From Bordetella sp. BOR01 (GTDB taxonomy: Bacteria > Pseudomonadota > Gammaproteobacteria > Burkholderiales > Burkholderiaceae_B), in contig NZ_JAHUWT010000003.1 in NCBI RefSeq assembly GCF_019218885.1, positions 310,001 to 374,000 on the forward strand: a stretch of DNA of 64,000 bases, read 5' to 3'. Below the pieces are notes generated by a model. The model searched no databases. It saw only the letters and a list, made by a program, of their open reading frames with translations, and was not told where the DNA came from. The position numbers and the translations under genes were made by a program. This document shows positions 53,734 to 61,753 of the stretch, one piece after another; within the stretch, counting starts at the first letter, position 1; each line of letters begins with the position of its first letter.

Positions 53734-55854
53734 ATGAACGACAACTTGCGCGCTGCCCTGGATCCTCGCTCTATCGCAATCGTCGGTGCTTCCGACAATA
53801 CCGACAAAGTCGGCGGCCGGCCGCTGGACTACCTGCAGCGCTTCGGCTACGGCGGCAAGCTGTTCCCGGTGAACCCGGGCCGCGCCGAAGTGCAGGGCCT
53901 GAAGGCCTATGGCAGCATAGAGAGCCTGCCCGAAACGCCTGAAATGGCCATCGTGGCCATTCCCGGAGACACGGCGGTGGATGCGGTGCGGCAGTGCGCC
54001 GACCGCGGCACCAAGGTGGCCATCATCATGAGTTCGGGGTTTGGCGAAGGCAACTCCGCGCAAGGCCGCGACAAAGAAGCCGACATGGTGCGCCATGCAC
54101 GCGAGCGCGGCATGAGAATCGTGGGCCCCAATTCGCAAGGCCTGGCCAACTTCGGCACCGGCGCGGTCGCCAGCTTCTCGACCATGTTCAAAGAGAACGC
54201 GCCCGCCGACGGCCATGTAGCGGTGTTGAGCCAGAGCGGCGCGCTCAGTGTCGTCCCATATGGGTTCCTGCGGCGGCGCGGCATAGGCGTGCGCCATGCC
54301 CATGCAACCGGCAACGACGCTGACGTAACCATCGCCGAGCTGGCCGCGGCGGTGGCCGAAGACACGCGCGTGAAGCTGATGCTGCTGTATCTGGAAGGCA
54401 TTCCCGACCCCCACCACCTTGAACACATGGCCCGGATCGCGCGCGACCGGAAAATGCCCATCCTGGCGCTCAAGTCCGGCCGCACGCCAGACGGACGCGC
54501 GGCCGCCCAGTCGCACACCGGCGCACTGGCCAACGAAGACCGGGTGGTCGACGCATTCTTCGAACATCATGGTATCTGGCGGGCACAAACCATGAATGAA
54601 CTGGTCGACGCCACCGAACTGTACCTGAAGGGCTGGACCATACGCGGCCGCAAGCTGGTGGCGGTAAGCAATTCCGGCGCGGTCTGCGTGCTGGCGGCCG
54701 ACGCCGCGGCTGGCGCGGACATGCCCATGGCCAAGCTGTCCGCCTCGACGCGCACGGCGCTGGGCCGGATACTGCCCAGTTTTGCCAACATCTCGAACCC
54801 GATCGACGTCACCGGCGCACTGCTGACCGACAGCAGCCTGTTCGGCAAAACGCTGGGCACGGTAGGCGCAGACCCCGCCGCCGATGCGTTTTTCGTAGGG
54901 TTTCCCGTGGCGGGCGCGGGCTACGATGTCCAAGCCTTCGCCGCTGCCGCCGGGCACCTCGAGGCAGCCACCGGCAAGCCGGTGGTCGCCGCGGCGCCCC
55001 AGCCGAATGTGGCGGCCCACTTTATCGAGCAAGGCATCCCCACCTTTCCGACTGAAGCGCAGGCGATTGCGGCGTTGGGACGCTGCCTGAAGCACTACGA
55101 ACTGATGGATCGCGCCGCCGCGCGGCAGGCTGCGGCCAACGGCCAATACCGCCCATATCCAGCGCCGAACAGCCGGGATCCCGCTACCCCCGCCACGACC
55201 CGCATGCTCAATGAAGCCGACAGCCTGGGCCTGCTGGCCGGCAACGGACTGGCCATGGTGGAGCACCGCCTTTGCACCTCGCTCGGCGCCGCCCTCGATG
55301 CACTGGAAAGCTTCGGCGGAGCGGTCGTGATGAAAGGCTGCTCGGGCGATGTCGCGCACAAGACCGAACTGGGCATCGTCAAGCTCGGCATCCGGACAAA
55401 GGAAGAGGCCGCCGGCGCCTGGCAGCTGATCGAAGCGGCGCTCGCGGCCCGGCAAATGCGCCTGGACGGAATCATCGTTGCGCGGATGGAACGAGGACGC
55501 CACGAGCTCATGATAGGCGCGCACCGGGATCCCGTATTCGGGCCGGTCGTCGTCGTCGGCGATGGCGGGAAATATGTGGAAGCCCTGCCCGACGTGCAGC
55601 TTTTGCTGCCCCCGTTCAGGCGGCAGGATGCGCTGGAAAAATTACGGCAATTGCGTATTGCCCCAATTTTTGCGGGGGTGCGGGGCGAGGCGCCGATGGA
55701 TATCGGCGCCGTGGCCGACGCAGCGGTCGCGGTCGGGCAGTTGATGGCCACGCATGCGGACATCCACAGCGTGGACGTGAACCCCATTCTGCTGAAAAGC
55801 CAGGGCGAAGGGTATTGCGCGCTGGATGCCGTGGTGCTGAAAACCGGCGAATAG
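53734..55854 (+). CDS. ADP-forming acyl-CoA synthetase (acetate-CoA ligase family)
   Basis: Fused alpha-beta ADP-forming ligase, 706 residues from the ATG at 53734. Order: CoA-binding domain (RSIAIVGASDNTDKVGGRPL, PVNPGRAEVQG), succinyl-CoA ligase-like flavodoxin domains (ILALKSGRTPDGRAAAQSHTGAL, with the phospho-histidine in SHTG), then an ATP-grasp domain (VVMKGCSGDVAHKTELGIVKLG, VNPILLKSQGEGYCALDAVVL). It activates an acid to its CoA ester with ATP, and would feed the thiolase-like enzymes here. A TTG at 53713 is an alternative start, overlapping the DUF35 gene. Confidence 0.88.
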   Translation: MNDNLRAALDPRSIAIVGASDNTDKVGGRPLDYLQRFGYGGKLFPVNPGRAEVQGLKAYGSIESLPETPEMAIVAIPGDTAVDAVRQCADRGTKVAIIMSSGFGEGNSAQGRDKEADMVRHARERGMRIVGPNSQGLANFGTGAVASFSTMFKENAPADGHVAVLSQSGALSVVPYGFLRRRGIGVRHAHATGNDADVTIAELAAAVAEDTRVKLMLLYLEGIPDPHHLEHMARIARDRKMPILALKSGRTPDGRAAAQSHTGALANEDRVVDAFFEHHGIWRAQTMNELVDATELYLKGWTIRGRKLVAVSNSGAVCVLAADAAAGADMPMAKLSASTRTALGRILPSFANISNPIDVTGALLTDSSLFGKTLGTVGADPAADAFFVGFPVAGAGYDVQAFAAAAGHLEAATGKPVVAAAPQPNVAAHFIEQGIPTFPTEAQAIAALGRCLKHYELMDRAAARQAAANGQYRPYPAPNSRDPATPATTRMLNEADSLGLLAGNGLAMVEHRLCTSLGAALDALESFGGAVVMKGCSGDVAHKTELGIVKLGIRTKEEAAGAWQLIEAALAARQMRLDGIIVARMERGRHELMIGAHRDPVFGPVVVVGDGGKYVEALPDVQLLLPPFRRQDALEKLRQLRIAPIFAGVRGEAPMDIGAVADAAVAVGQLMATHADIHSVDVNPILLKSQGEGYCALDAVVLKTGE

Positions 55855-55863
55855 CGCCCTTTC

Positions 55864-56652
55864 CTAGAAGGCCGCCCGCACCACGCCGCCGTCCACGCGC
55901 AGCGCCGCGCCGTTGGTGGCAGACGAGGCTTCCGAGCACACGTACACCACCAGGTTGGCAACTTCCTCGGTTGTCGCAAAGCGCTTGAGCAGCGAACTGG
56001 GGCGGGCGGTCTCGAAGAATTCCTTCTCGAACTCGGCGAACGGCTTGCCGCCCGACAGCTTGTCCACGAACTCGTGCACGCCCGCCGACTTGGTGGGCCC
56101 CGGCAGCACCGCATTGACGGTAACGCCCGTGCCCGCGCAGCTTTCCGCCAGCCCGCGCGACAAACCCAGTTGCGCCGTCTTGGTCACACCATAGTGGATC
56201 ATCTCGACCGGGATCTGGATACCGCTTTCGCTGCTGATGAACACCACCCGGCCCCAGTTCTTGGCCTTCATGCCCGGCAGGTAGGCGCGTGCAAGGCGCA
56301 CGCCCGACATCACGTTGGTATCGAAGAAGCGCTGCCAGTCTTCGTCGGGTATATCCTCGAACGGCTTGGGGTCGAATATGCCCAGGTTGTTCACCAGCAC
56401 ATCCACCGCCGGAAATCGCTGCACCAGCAAGGCAATTTGCGCGGGGTCGGAAAGATCGCCGGCGACACCCTCGGCGGACGCGCCCGGCACCTGGGTACGC
56501 AGTTCCTGCAAGGCATCGTCCACCGACTGCTGCGAGCGGCCGTTCACAATGACGCGCGCACCTTCGCGCGCCAGGCCCACGGCAATGGCATGGCCGATGC
56601 CCTTGCTCGAGCCCGATATCAGCGCCAGCTTGCCCTTCAAGTGCAGATCCAT
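55864..56652 (-). CDS. SDR oxidoreductase
   Basis: Short-chain dehydrogenase of 262 residues; the ATG at 56652 has GGAGACAGGC before it. LALISGSSKGIGHAIAVGLA (about residues 9-28), DVLVNNLGIFDPKPF, catalytic serine in VFISSESGIQIP and MIHYGVTKTAQLGL (YxxxK). The C-terminus ends GAALRVDGGVVRAAF. It is convergent with the acyl-CoA ligase (nine bases) and divergent from the GntR gene. Likely a 3-hydroxyacyl or alcohol dehydrogenase of the island, substrate unknown. Confidence 0.85.
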   Translation of the reverse strand: MDLHLKGKLALISGSSKGIGHAIAVGLAREGARVIVNGRSQQSVDDALQELRTQVPGASAEGVAGDLSDPAQIALLVQRFPAVDVLVNNLGIFDPKPFEDIPDEDWQRFFDTNVMSGVRLARAYLPGMKAKNWGRVVFISSESGIQIPVEMIHYGVTKTAQLGLSRGLAESCAGTGVTVNAVLPGPTKSAGVHEFVDKLSGGKPFAEFEKEFFETARPSSLLKRFATTEEVANLVVYVCSEASSATNGAALRVDGGVVRAAF

Positions 56653-56758
56653 GCCTGTCTCCCTGAGACTCTGTCCGCAGAAAGCGGAACTTCCTGCCGG
56701 CAAGTCTAGACCGTAGCGGATGACAACCGGCTAAAAACCCCCTCTCGCGGTCATCATA

Positions 56759-56774
56759 AGATTGTTAACAATCT
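56759..56774. promoter_or_regulatory. Perfect 16-bp palindrome, FCD-GntR operator candidate
   Basis: AGATTGTTAACAATCT is its own reverse complement and lies 15 bases upstream of the gntR ATG, in the 136-base divergent spacer with the SDR gene. An ATTGTTAACAAT core is the type seen at FCD-GntR operators. It overlaps the promoter or ribosome-binding area of gntR, which predicts autorepression. Confidence 0.7.
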
Positions 56775-56788
56775 GATTGTGCTCTAAG

Positions 56789-57568
56789 ATGAATCAACAC
56801 TTCCTGCCGCGCCCCATCGTGTCCAAGCCCAGCCAACTTCTTACCGACCTGGAAAACGCCGTGGCCTTCCGCTTGTTCGAAGGCCGCCAGCACACCCCTA
56901 CCCTGACCGTGCCCGAGCAGATCGCGGCCCAGGTGGGCGATGCCATCATCAAGGGCAAGCTGCTGCCCGGCGAAGCCCTGAACGAGCAGCGCCTGGCCGA
57001 TTCGTTCCATGTCAGCCGCGGACCGGTGCGCGATGCCATCCGCATCCTGGAACGCGAAGGGCTGGCCACCATCTATCCGCGCCGCGGCGCCGTGGTCACC
57101 GACCTGACCCTGGACGAGGTGCGCGACATCTTCGAGATCCGCATCGGCCTGCTCGAAATCGTGGCGCGCAAGATCGCGGCCTGCCATACGCCCGAATACC
57201 TGGCCACCCTGCGCGCCGGTGTTGAAAAACTGGAAGCCCTGGCCCGCCTGGAAGACGACCAGGGCCGTTACGCCGAAACCTCGTACCGCCTGTCCATCCT
57301 GTCGGTGCGCAACTGCAACAACCCGCGCCTGACCCAGATGCTGACCGCGCTGTCGCTGCAAACGCTACGCTATTCCTACATCAGCCTGGCACCGGCCGAA
57401 CGGCGTCGCGCGTCGGCCGTGCTGTGGCGCAAGGGCCTTGCCGCGCTTGAACGCGGCGATGCCAAGACCTATATCGCCATCTCGCGGCAGCGCGTCGAAG
57501 AATCCGGCACCGCCGTCGTGCGACGCCTGTCCGACAGCGCCCAGCAACCCTTGCGGAGACGAGCATGA
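56789..57568 (+). CDS. GntR-family regulator with FCD ligand domain
   Basis: Regulator of 259 residues; GTG 56777 is an alternative start with four more residues. The winged helix covers about residues 40-110: VPEQIAAQVGDAIIKGKLLPGEALNEQRLA, DSFHVSRGPVRDAIRILEREGL, IYPRRGAVVTDLTLDEVRDI. The C-terminal all-helical FCD domain starts at FEIRIGLLEIVARKIA and has a shortened metal-site pattern. It overlaps the CoA-transferase gene by four bases, so it is first in the operon it presumably represses. Confidence 0.9.
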   Translation: MNQHFLPRPIVSKPSQLLTDLENAVAFRLFEGRQHTPTLTVPEQIAAQVGDAIIKGKLLPGEALNEQRLADSFHVSRGPVRDAIRILEREGLATIYPRRGAVVTDLTLDEVRDIFEIRIGLLEIVARKIAACHTPEYLATLRAGVEKLEALARLEDDQGRYAETSYRLSILSVRNCNNPRLTQMLTALSLQTLRYSYISLAPAERRRASAVLWRKGLAALERGDAKTYIAISRQRVEESGTAVVRRLSDSAQQPLRRRA

Positions 57569-58779
57569 ACGCGGCCTCGCCCGGTCCGCTGGCGGGCCTG
57601 AAAGTGGTGGAGATCTGCTCCACCATTGCCGGTCCGGCCTGTGCGCGGCTGCTGGCCGACTTCGGCGCCGACGTCACCAAGGTCGAACCCCTGGAAGGCG
57701 ACGGCGTGCGCCAGATGGGCCGGCATGTCGATGACGTGTCGCTGTACGCAGCCACCATCTTGCGCGGCAAGCGCTCGGTGTCGCTGGACCTGAAATCTGA
57801 ACAAGGCCGCGCCATCACGCGCGCATTGGTAGACCGGGCCGACATCCTGGTGGAAAACAACCGCCCCGGCGTCATGGAACGCCTGGGCCTGGACTACGAC
57901 ACACTGTCGGCCACCAATCCCGGCCTGGTGATGGTACGCATCAGCGGCTACGGCCAGGACGGCCCCTACGCCGGCCGGCCCGGCTACGGCGCCATCTGCG
58001 AAGCCTTCGGCGGCGTGCGCCACATGACGGGCGACCCCGACCGCCCGCCCGCGCGCGTGGCCCTGGCCACCACCGATTACCTGACCGCCGTGTACGCGGC
58101 CTTCGGCGCCATGATGGCCATCCACGAACGCGGCCGCACCGGGCTGGGCCAGGTGGTGGACGCGGCCCTGTACGAGACGTCGTTCAGCCAGATGGAGCCC
58201 TACGTGCCGGCCTTCGAGAAGCTGGGCTTCGTGCCCAAGCGCGTGGGACCCAACCTGCCCACCATGGCGCCCAACAGCCTGTACCCCAGCGCCGATGGCG
58301 CCTGGGTGCTGATCGCCGCCAACAGCAACATCATCTTCAGCCGGCTGGCGCAGGTGATGGGGCAACCCGAACTGCTGGCAGACCCGCGCTTTGCCACGAT
58401 CCGTGCGCGCGGCGAGCGCCAGAACATGACGGCGCTGGACGCCATCATCGGCGCATGGACCCGCCAGCACGATGCCGAACCCCTGGAACAGCTGCTGATC
58501 GCCGAATCGATCCCGGCCTCGCGCATCTACACCATTGCCGACATCTACGAAGACCCGCACTACGCCCAGCGCGGCATGCTGGTGCGCGTGCCGCACGACA
58601 CCCTGGGGCATACCACCCAGGCCGGCGTCGTGCCCAAGCTGTCGCGCACGCCGGGCCATATCCGCCACAGCGGTCCGGACCTGGGTGCCGACACGCAGGC
58701 CGTGCTGCAAGAGCTGGGCATGACCGCTGAAGACATCCAGGCGCTGCAAGCGCAACAACTCATCAAGACCCGCCCGTAG
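57565..58779 (+). CDS. Family III CoA-transferase (second)
   Basis: CaiB/BaiF-type transferase of 404 residues: GLKVVEICSTIAGPACARLL, GADVTKVEPLEGDGVRQMGR, VENNRPGVMERLGLDYDTL, RISGYGQDGPYAGRPGYGAI, and the anhydride-forming aspartate D171 in ALATTDYLTAVYAAFGAMMA. It would activate the operon's acid to the CoA ester for the following carboxylase-type subunit. Start overlaps gntR by four bases. Confidence 0.92.
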   Translation: MNAASPGPLAGLKVVEICSTIAGPACARLLADFGADVTKVEPLEGDGVRQMGRHVDDVSLYAATILRGKRSVSLDLKSEQGRAITRALVDRADILVENNRPGVMERLGLDYDTLSATNPGLVMVRISGYGQDGPYAGRPGYGAICEAFGGVRHMTGDPDRPPARVALATTDYLTAVYAAFGAMMAIHERGRTGLGQVVDAALYETSFSQMEPYVPAFEKLGFVPKRVGPNLPTMAPNSLYPSADGAWVLIAANSNIIFSRLAQVMGQPELLADPRFATIRARGERQNMTALDAIIGAWTRQHDAEPLEQLLIAESIPASRIYTIADIYEDPHYAQRGMLVRVPHDTLGHTTQAGVVPKLSRTPGHIRHSGPDLGADTQAVLQELGMTAEDIQALQAQQLIKTRP

Positions 58780-58819
58780 CGCAGACACCGTCCCGGCGGG
58801 CATCCAACGGAGACCAGGC

Positions 58820-60373
58820 ATGGAAGACACGCGCGGCGCACCCGCCGCCCAGGATTGGGAAGCAGAACGGCAAGAGCTGGCCCTGCGGCGTGAACAGGCT
58901 GCCGCCATGGGCGGGCCGCAAGCGCTGGACAAGCACAAGGCGCGCGGTCGCCTGAACGCGCGCGAGCGCATCGCGCTGCTATGCGATACCGGGTCGTTTC
59001 GCGAACTGGGGCGCATCGCCGGCAAAGGCCGCTACGATGCCGACGGCTTCTTCCAGTCCCTGTCGCCGGTCAACGCCATCATCGGCTCGGGCCGCGTCGA
59101 AGGCCGCAAGGCCATGATCTCGGCCGACGACTACACCCTGCGCGCGGGCTCGTCGGAAGCCACGATTTCCGACAAGTGGATCTACGCCGAACGCATGGCC
59201 CTGGACCTGAAGATGCCCCTGGTGCGCTTGGTGGACACCGCCGGCGGCAGCGTCAAGCTGCTGGAGCAGCAAGGCGCCAGCAAAATCCCCGGGTACCCGA
59301 CCTGGCCGGTAGTGCCTTTGCTCGATGCCGTGCCCGTGGTGGGCGTGGCCCTGGGCGCCTGCGCGGGCCTGGGCGCCATCAAGGTGCTGATGTCCCATTT
59401 TTCGGTAATGGTGCGCGACCAGGCGCAGGTCTTCGCCGCCGGGCCGCCGGTAGTCAAGCAGGCCTACGGCATCGATATCGACAAGAACGAGCTGGGCGGC
59501 TACCAGGTGCATCGCCGCAGCGCGCTGGTGCATAACGAGGCCACCAGCGAAGAAGAAGCCTTTGCGCAGGTGCGGCGCTTCTTGTCGTACCTGCCCCGCC
59601 ATGCGGGCCTGATGGCCGACCGCATTGCCGCCGACGACCCGCCCGGCCGCGCCGACGACTGGTTGAAAGACGCCATACCGAAAGACCGCCGCAAGATCTA
59701 CGACCCGCGCAAGATACTGGCCTCGGTGTTCGACCGCGACAGCGTGTTCGAGATCGGCCGCTACCAGGGTGGCTCGACCATAACCGCGCTGGCCCGCCTG
59801 CATGGCTATCCGGTCGGCGTGCTGTGCAGCGACCCCCGCATATCGGGCGGCGCGATGACCACCACCTCGGCCTGGAAAATCGAGCGGCACGTCAAACTGT
59901 GCCAGACCTTCAACCTGCCCGTCGTGCACCTGGTAGACCAGCCTGGCAACGCCACCGGCCCCGAGGCCGAACTCAGCGGCACGCTGCTGGGGGCCGTGCG
60001 GGTGCTGACCACGATCGAAAAATCCACCGTGCCCTGGGTGTCCATCATCATGCGGCGGGCCTTCGGCATGGCGGGCGGCCTGCACGCGCCCAAGCACTTC
60101 CCGCAACTGAACCACCGCTTTGCCTGGCCCTCGGCCCGCTGGGGCTCGATACCCATCGAAGGCGGCGTGGCGGCGGCGCACCGCAACGATATCGCGGCCG
60201 CCGACGACCCCGCGACCGAACAGGCCCGGCTGGAAGCCTATTACCACCGCCTGGCATCGCCCTTTCGCACGGCCGAGAAGTTCGGCATGCTGGACGTCAT
60301 CGACCCGCGCGAAACGCGCGATGTGCTGTGCGACTGGGTCGAAGATGCCTGGGAGGTCCTGAAAGCCCGCTAG
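58820..60373 (+). CDS. Acyl-CoA carboxylase-type carboxyltransferase subunit (PccB/MccB family)
   Basis: Biotin-dependent carboxyltransferase of 517 residues with two crotonase-like halves. N-half: KHKARGRLNARERIALLCDT, ISADDYTLRAGSSEATISDK, GGSVKLLEQQGASKIPGYP. C-half: VGVLCSDPRISGGAMTTTSAW, LVDQPGNATGPEAELSGTLL, MRRAFGMAGGLHAPKHF. Members transfer carboxyl from biotin to propionyl-, acetyl-, methylcrotonyl- or geranyl-CoA; which is not evident. A biotin carrier is encoded two genes on, but no biotin carboxylase is in the window. EGGVAAAHRND near the end matches the CoA-binding loop of AccD-type enzymes. Confidence 0.9.
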   Translation: MEDTRGAPAAQDWEAERQELALRREQAAAMGGPQALDKHKARGRLNARERIALLCDTGSFRELGRIAGKGRYDADGFFQSLSPVNAIIGSGRVEGRKAMISADDYTLRAGSSEATISDKWIYAERMALDLKMPLVRLVDTAGGSVKLLEQQGASKIPGYPTWPVVPLLDAVPVVGVALGACAGLGAIKVLMSHFSVMVRDQAQVFAAGPPVVKQAYGIDIDKNELGGYQVHRRSALVHNEATSEEEAFAQVRRFLSYLPRHAGLMADRIAADDPPGRADDWLKDAIPKDRRKIYDPRKILASVFDRDSVFEIGRYQGGSTITALARLHGYPVGVLCSDPRISGGAMTTTSAWKIERHVKLCQTFNLPVVHLVDQPGNATGPEAELSGTLLGAVRVLTTIEKSTVPWVSIIMRRAFGMAGGLHAPKHFPQLNHRFAWPSARWGSIPIEGGVAAAHRNDIAAADDPATEQARLEAYYHRLASPFRTAEKFGMLDVIDPRETRDVLCDWVEDAWEVLKAR

Positions 60374-60495
60374 TTCCGCTTTTTCCCATTGCCCCGATCC
60401 CGACGCAGCAGATTCCGCTATTCCATCAATGACGGATGCGCCGGCCACCAGGCCTTGGGCCGGGTGCCCGCGCCGAATTCCGCAAAGGAGACAAG

Positions 60496-61485
60496 ATGAG
60501 CGCTTCATTTCGCAGCTTGATGGTGTGGGTGGCATTCGTGGCGGCCACCTTCGGGTGGCCCGCCGATGCCCAGTCGTGGAAGCCGCAGCACAGTATCGAA
60601 TTCGTGGTGCCGGCAGGCCCGGGCGCCGCCCTGGACACCGCCGCGCGCGAGCTGCAGCGGCTGCTCGACAAGCAGAAGATACTGGACCAGACCCTGGTCA
60701 TCACCAACAAGCCAGGCGGCAGCGGCGCGGTGGGCCTGCAGACCTTGCGCGCGCACGAGGGCGATTCGCACTGGCTGGGCACGTTCAGCACCGGCATGAT
60801 CAGCGCCCGCGTCCTGCACCCCGATGCGCTTTCCTACGCCGAGATGACGCCCATTGCCTTGTTGCTGGAAGAGTCCATGCTGGTCGCGGTGCGGGCCGAC
60901 TCGCCCTTGAAGAACGTACACGACCTGGTCGCCCAACTGAAGCAGAAACCCGACTCGCTGTCGATCGCGGTGGCCACCTCGGTAGGCAACCACATCCACC
61001 TGGCCATCGCCAAGCCGCTGAAGCAGGCGGGCGTGGACATCACCAAGCTGGTCATCGTGCCCTACAAGTCTTCTGGCGAATCCATCACGGCCCTGCTGGG
61101 CGGACACGTCGACGTGGTGTCCGCCTCGTCGCCCAATGTCCTGTCGCAGTACAAGGCCGGCACCATCCGCCTGTTGGCCGTGACCACGGCCGAACGCCTG
61201 CCGGGGCAGTTAGCGGCGGTGCCCACCTGGAAAGAACAAGGCATCGATGCGGTATCCACTTCGGTGCAAGGAGTGCTGGGGCCCAGGAACATGAGCCCCG
61301 CGCAGTTGCAGTACTGGGAAACCGCGCTGGCCAAGGTGGCCGCCAGCAAGGAATGGAACGACTTCCTGCAAACCCAGTTGTGGCGGCCGCGCTTTGCCAG
61401 GCACGAAGAAATGCAGAAAGTGCTGGATGCCGAATATGCATCCACGCGCGGCCTGCTGCTGGACCTGAACCTGGCCAGGCCCTGA
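60496..61485 (+). CDS. Bug/TctC-family receptor, divergent
   Basis: Receptor of 329 residues from the ATG at 60496 (AAAGGAGACAAG upstream). Leader ends WPADA/QSWKPQ. It has a shortened signature IEFVVPAGPGAALDTAARELQ, where PYxPGGxxD is replaced by PAGPGAALD, followed by LVITNKPGGSGAVGLQTL. The ligand loop is therefore likely different from the other Bug proteins. It lies between the carboxyltransferase and biotin carrier genes, which ties uptake to the operon's substrate. Confidence 0.85.
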   Translation: MSASFRSLMVWVAFVAATFGWPADAQSWKPQHSIEFVVPAGPGAALDTAARELQRLLDKQKILDQTLVITNKPGGSGAVGLQTLRAHEGDSHWLGTFSTGMISARVLHPDALSYAEMTPIALLLEESMLVAVRADSPLKNVHDLVAQLKQKPDSLSIAVATSVGNHIHLAIAKPLKQAGVDITKLVIVPYKSSGESITALLGGHVDVVSASSPNVLSQYKAGTIRLLAVTTAERLPGQLAAVPTWKEQGIDAVSTSVQGVLGPRNMSPAQLQYWETALAKVAASKEWNDFLQTQLWRPRFARHEEMQKVLDAEYASTRGLLLDLNLARP

Positions 61486-61531
61486 CGCCGGCCAAGGCTG
61501 TTTACTGGCGATAGACCAAGGAGAACCCGAC

Positions 61532-61753
61532 GTGGGACGCATAAACGTGGTGGCCGAAGTTACCGGCACGGTATGGAAGATCGAGGCCCGGCCGGGCGCG
61601 GCGGTGCAGGCCGACGATGTCATCATCCTGGTGGAATCGATGAAGATGGAAATCCCGGTGCTGGCCATCGATGCGGGCAGCGTTGCCGAAATCCTGGTGA
61701 AAGAAGGGGAAGCGGTACAGGAGGGCCAGACGGTGGCCGTGATCGCTACCTGA
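61532..61753 (+). CDS. Biotin carboxyl carrier protein (73 residues)
   Basis: Stand-alone biotinyl domain with a GTG start and AAGGAGAAC before it. The biotinylation motif is ESMKMEIPV with Lys38, and the flanking beta strands GTVWKIEARPGAAVQADDVI and AEILVKEGEAVQEGQTVAVI form the flattened barrel. It is about half the length of AccB (no Pro/Ala-rich linker). Biotin ligase and biotin carboxylase must be supplied from elsewhere, probably from the housekeeping BirA/AccC. The end overlaps the convergent MmgE/PrpD gene by eight bases. Confidence 0.9.
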   Translation: MGRINVVAEVTGTVWKIEARPGAAVQADDVIILVESMKMEIPVLAIDAGSVAEILVKEGEAVQEGQTVAVIAT

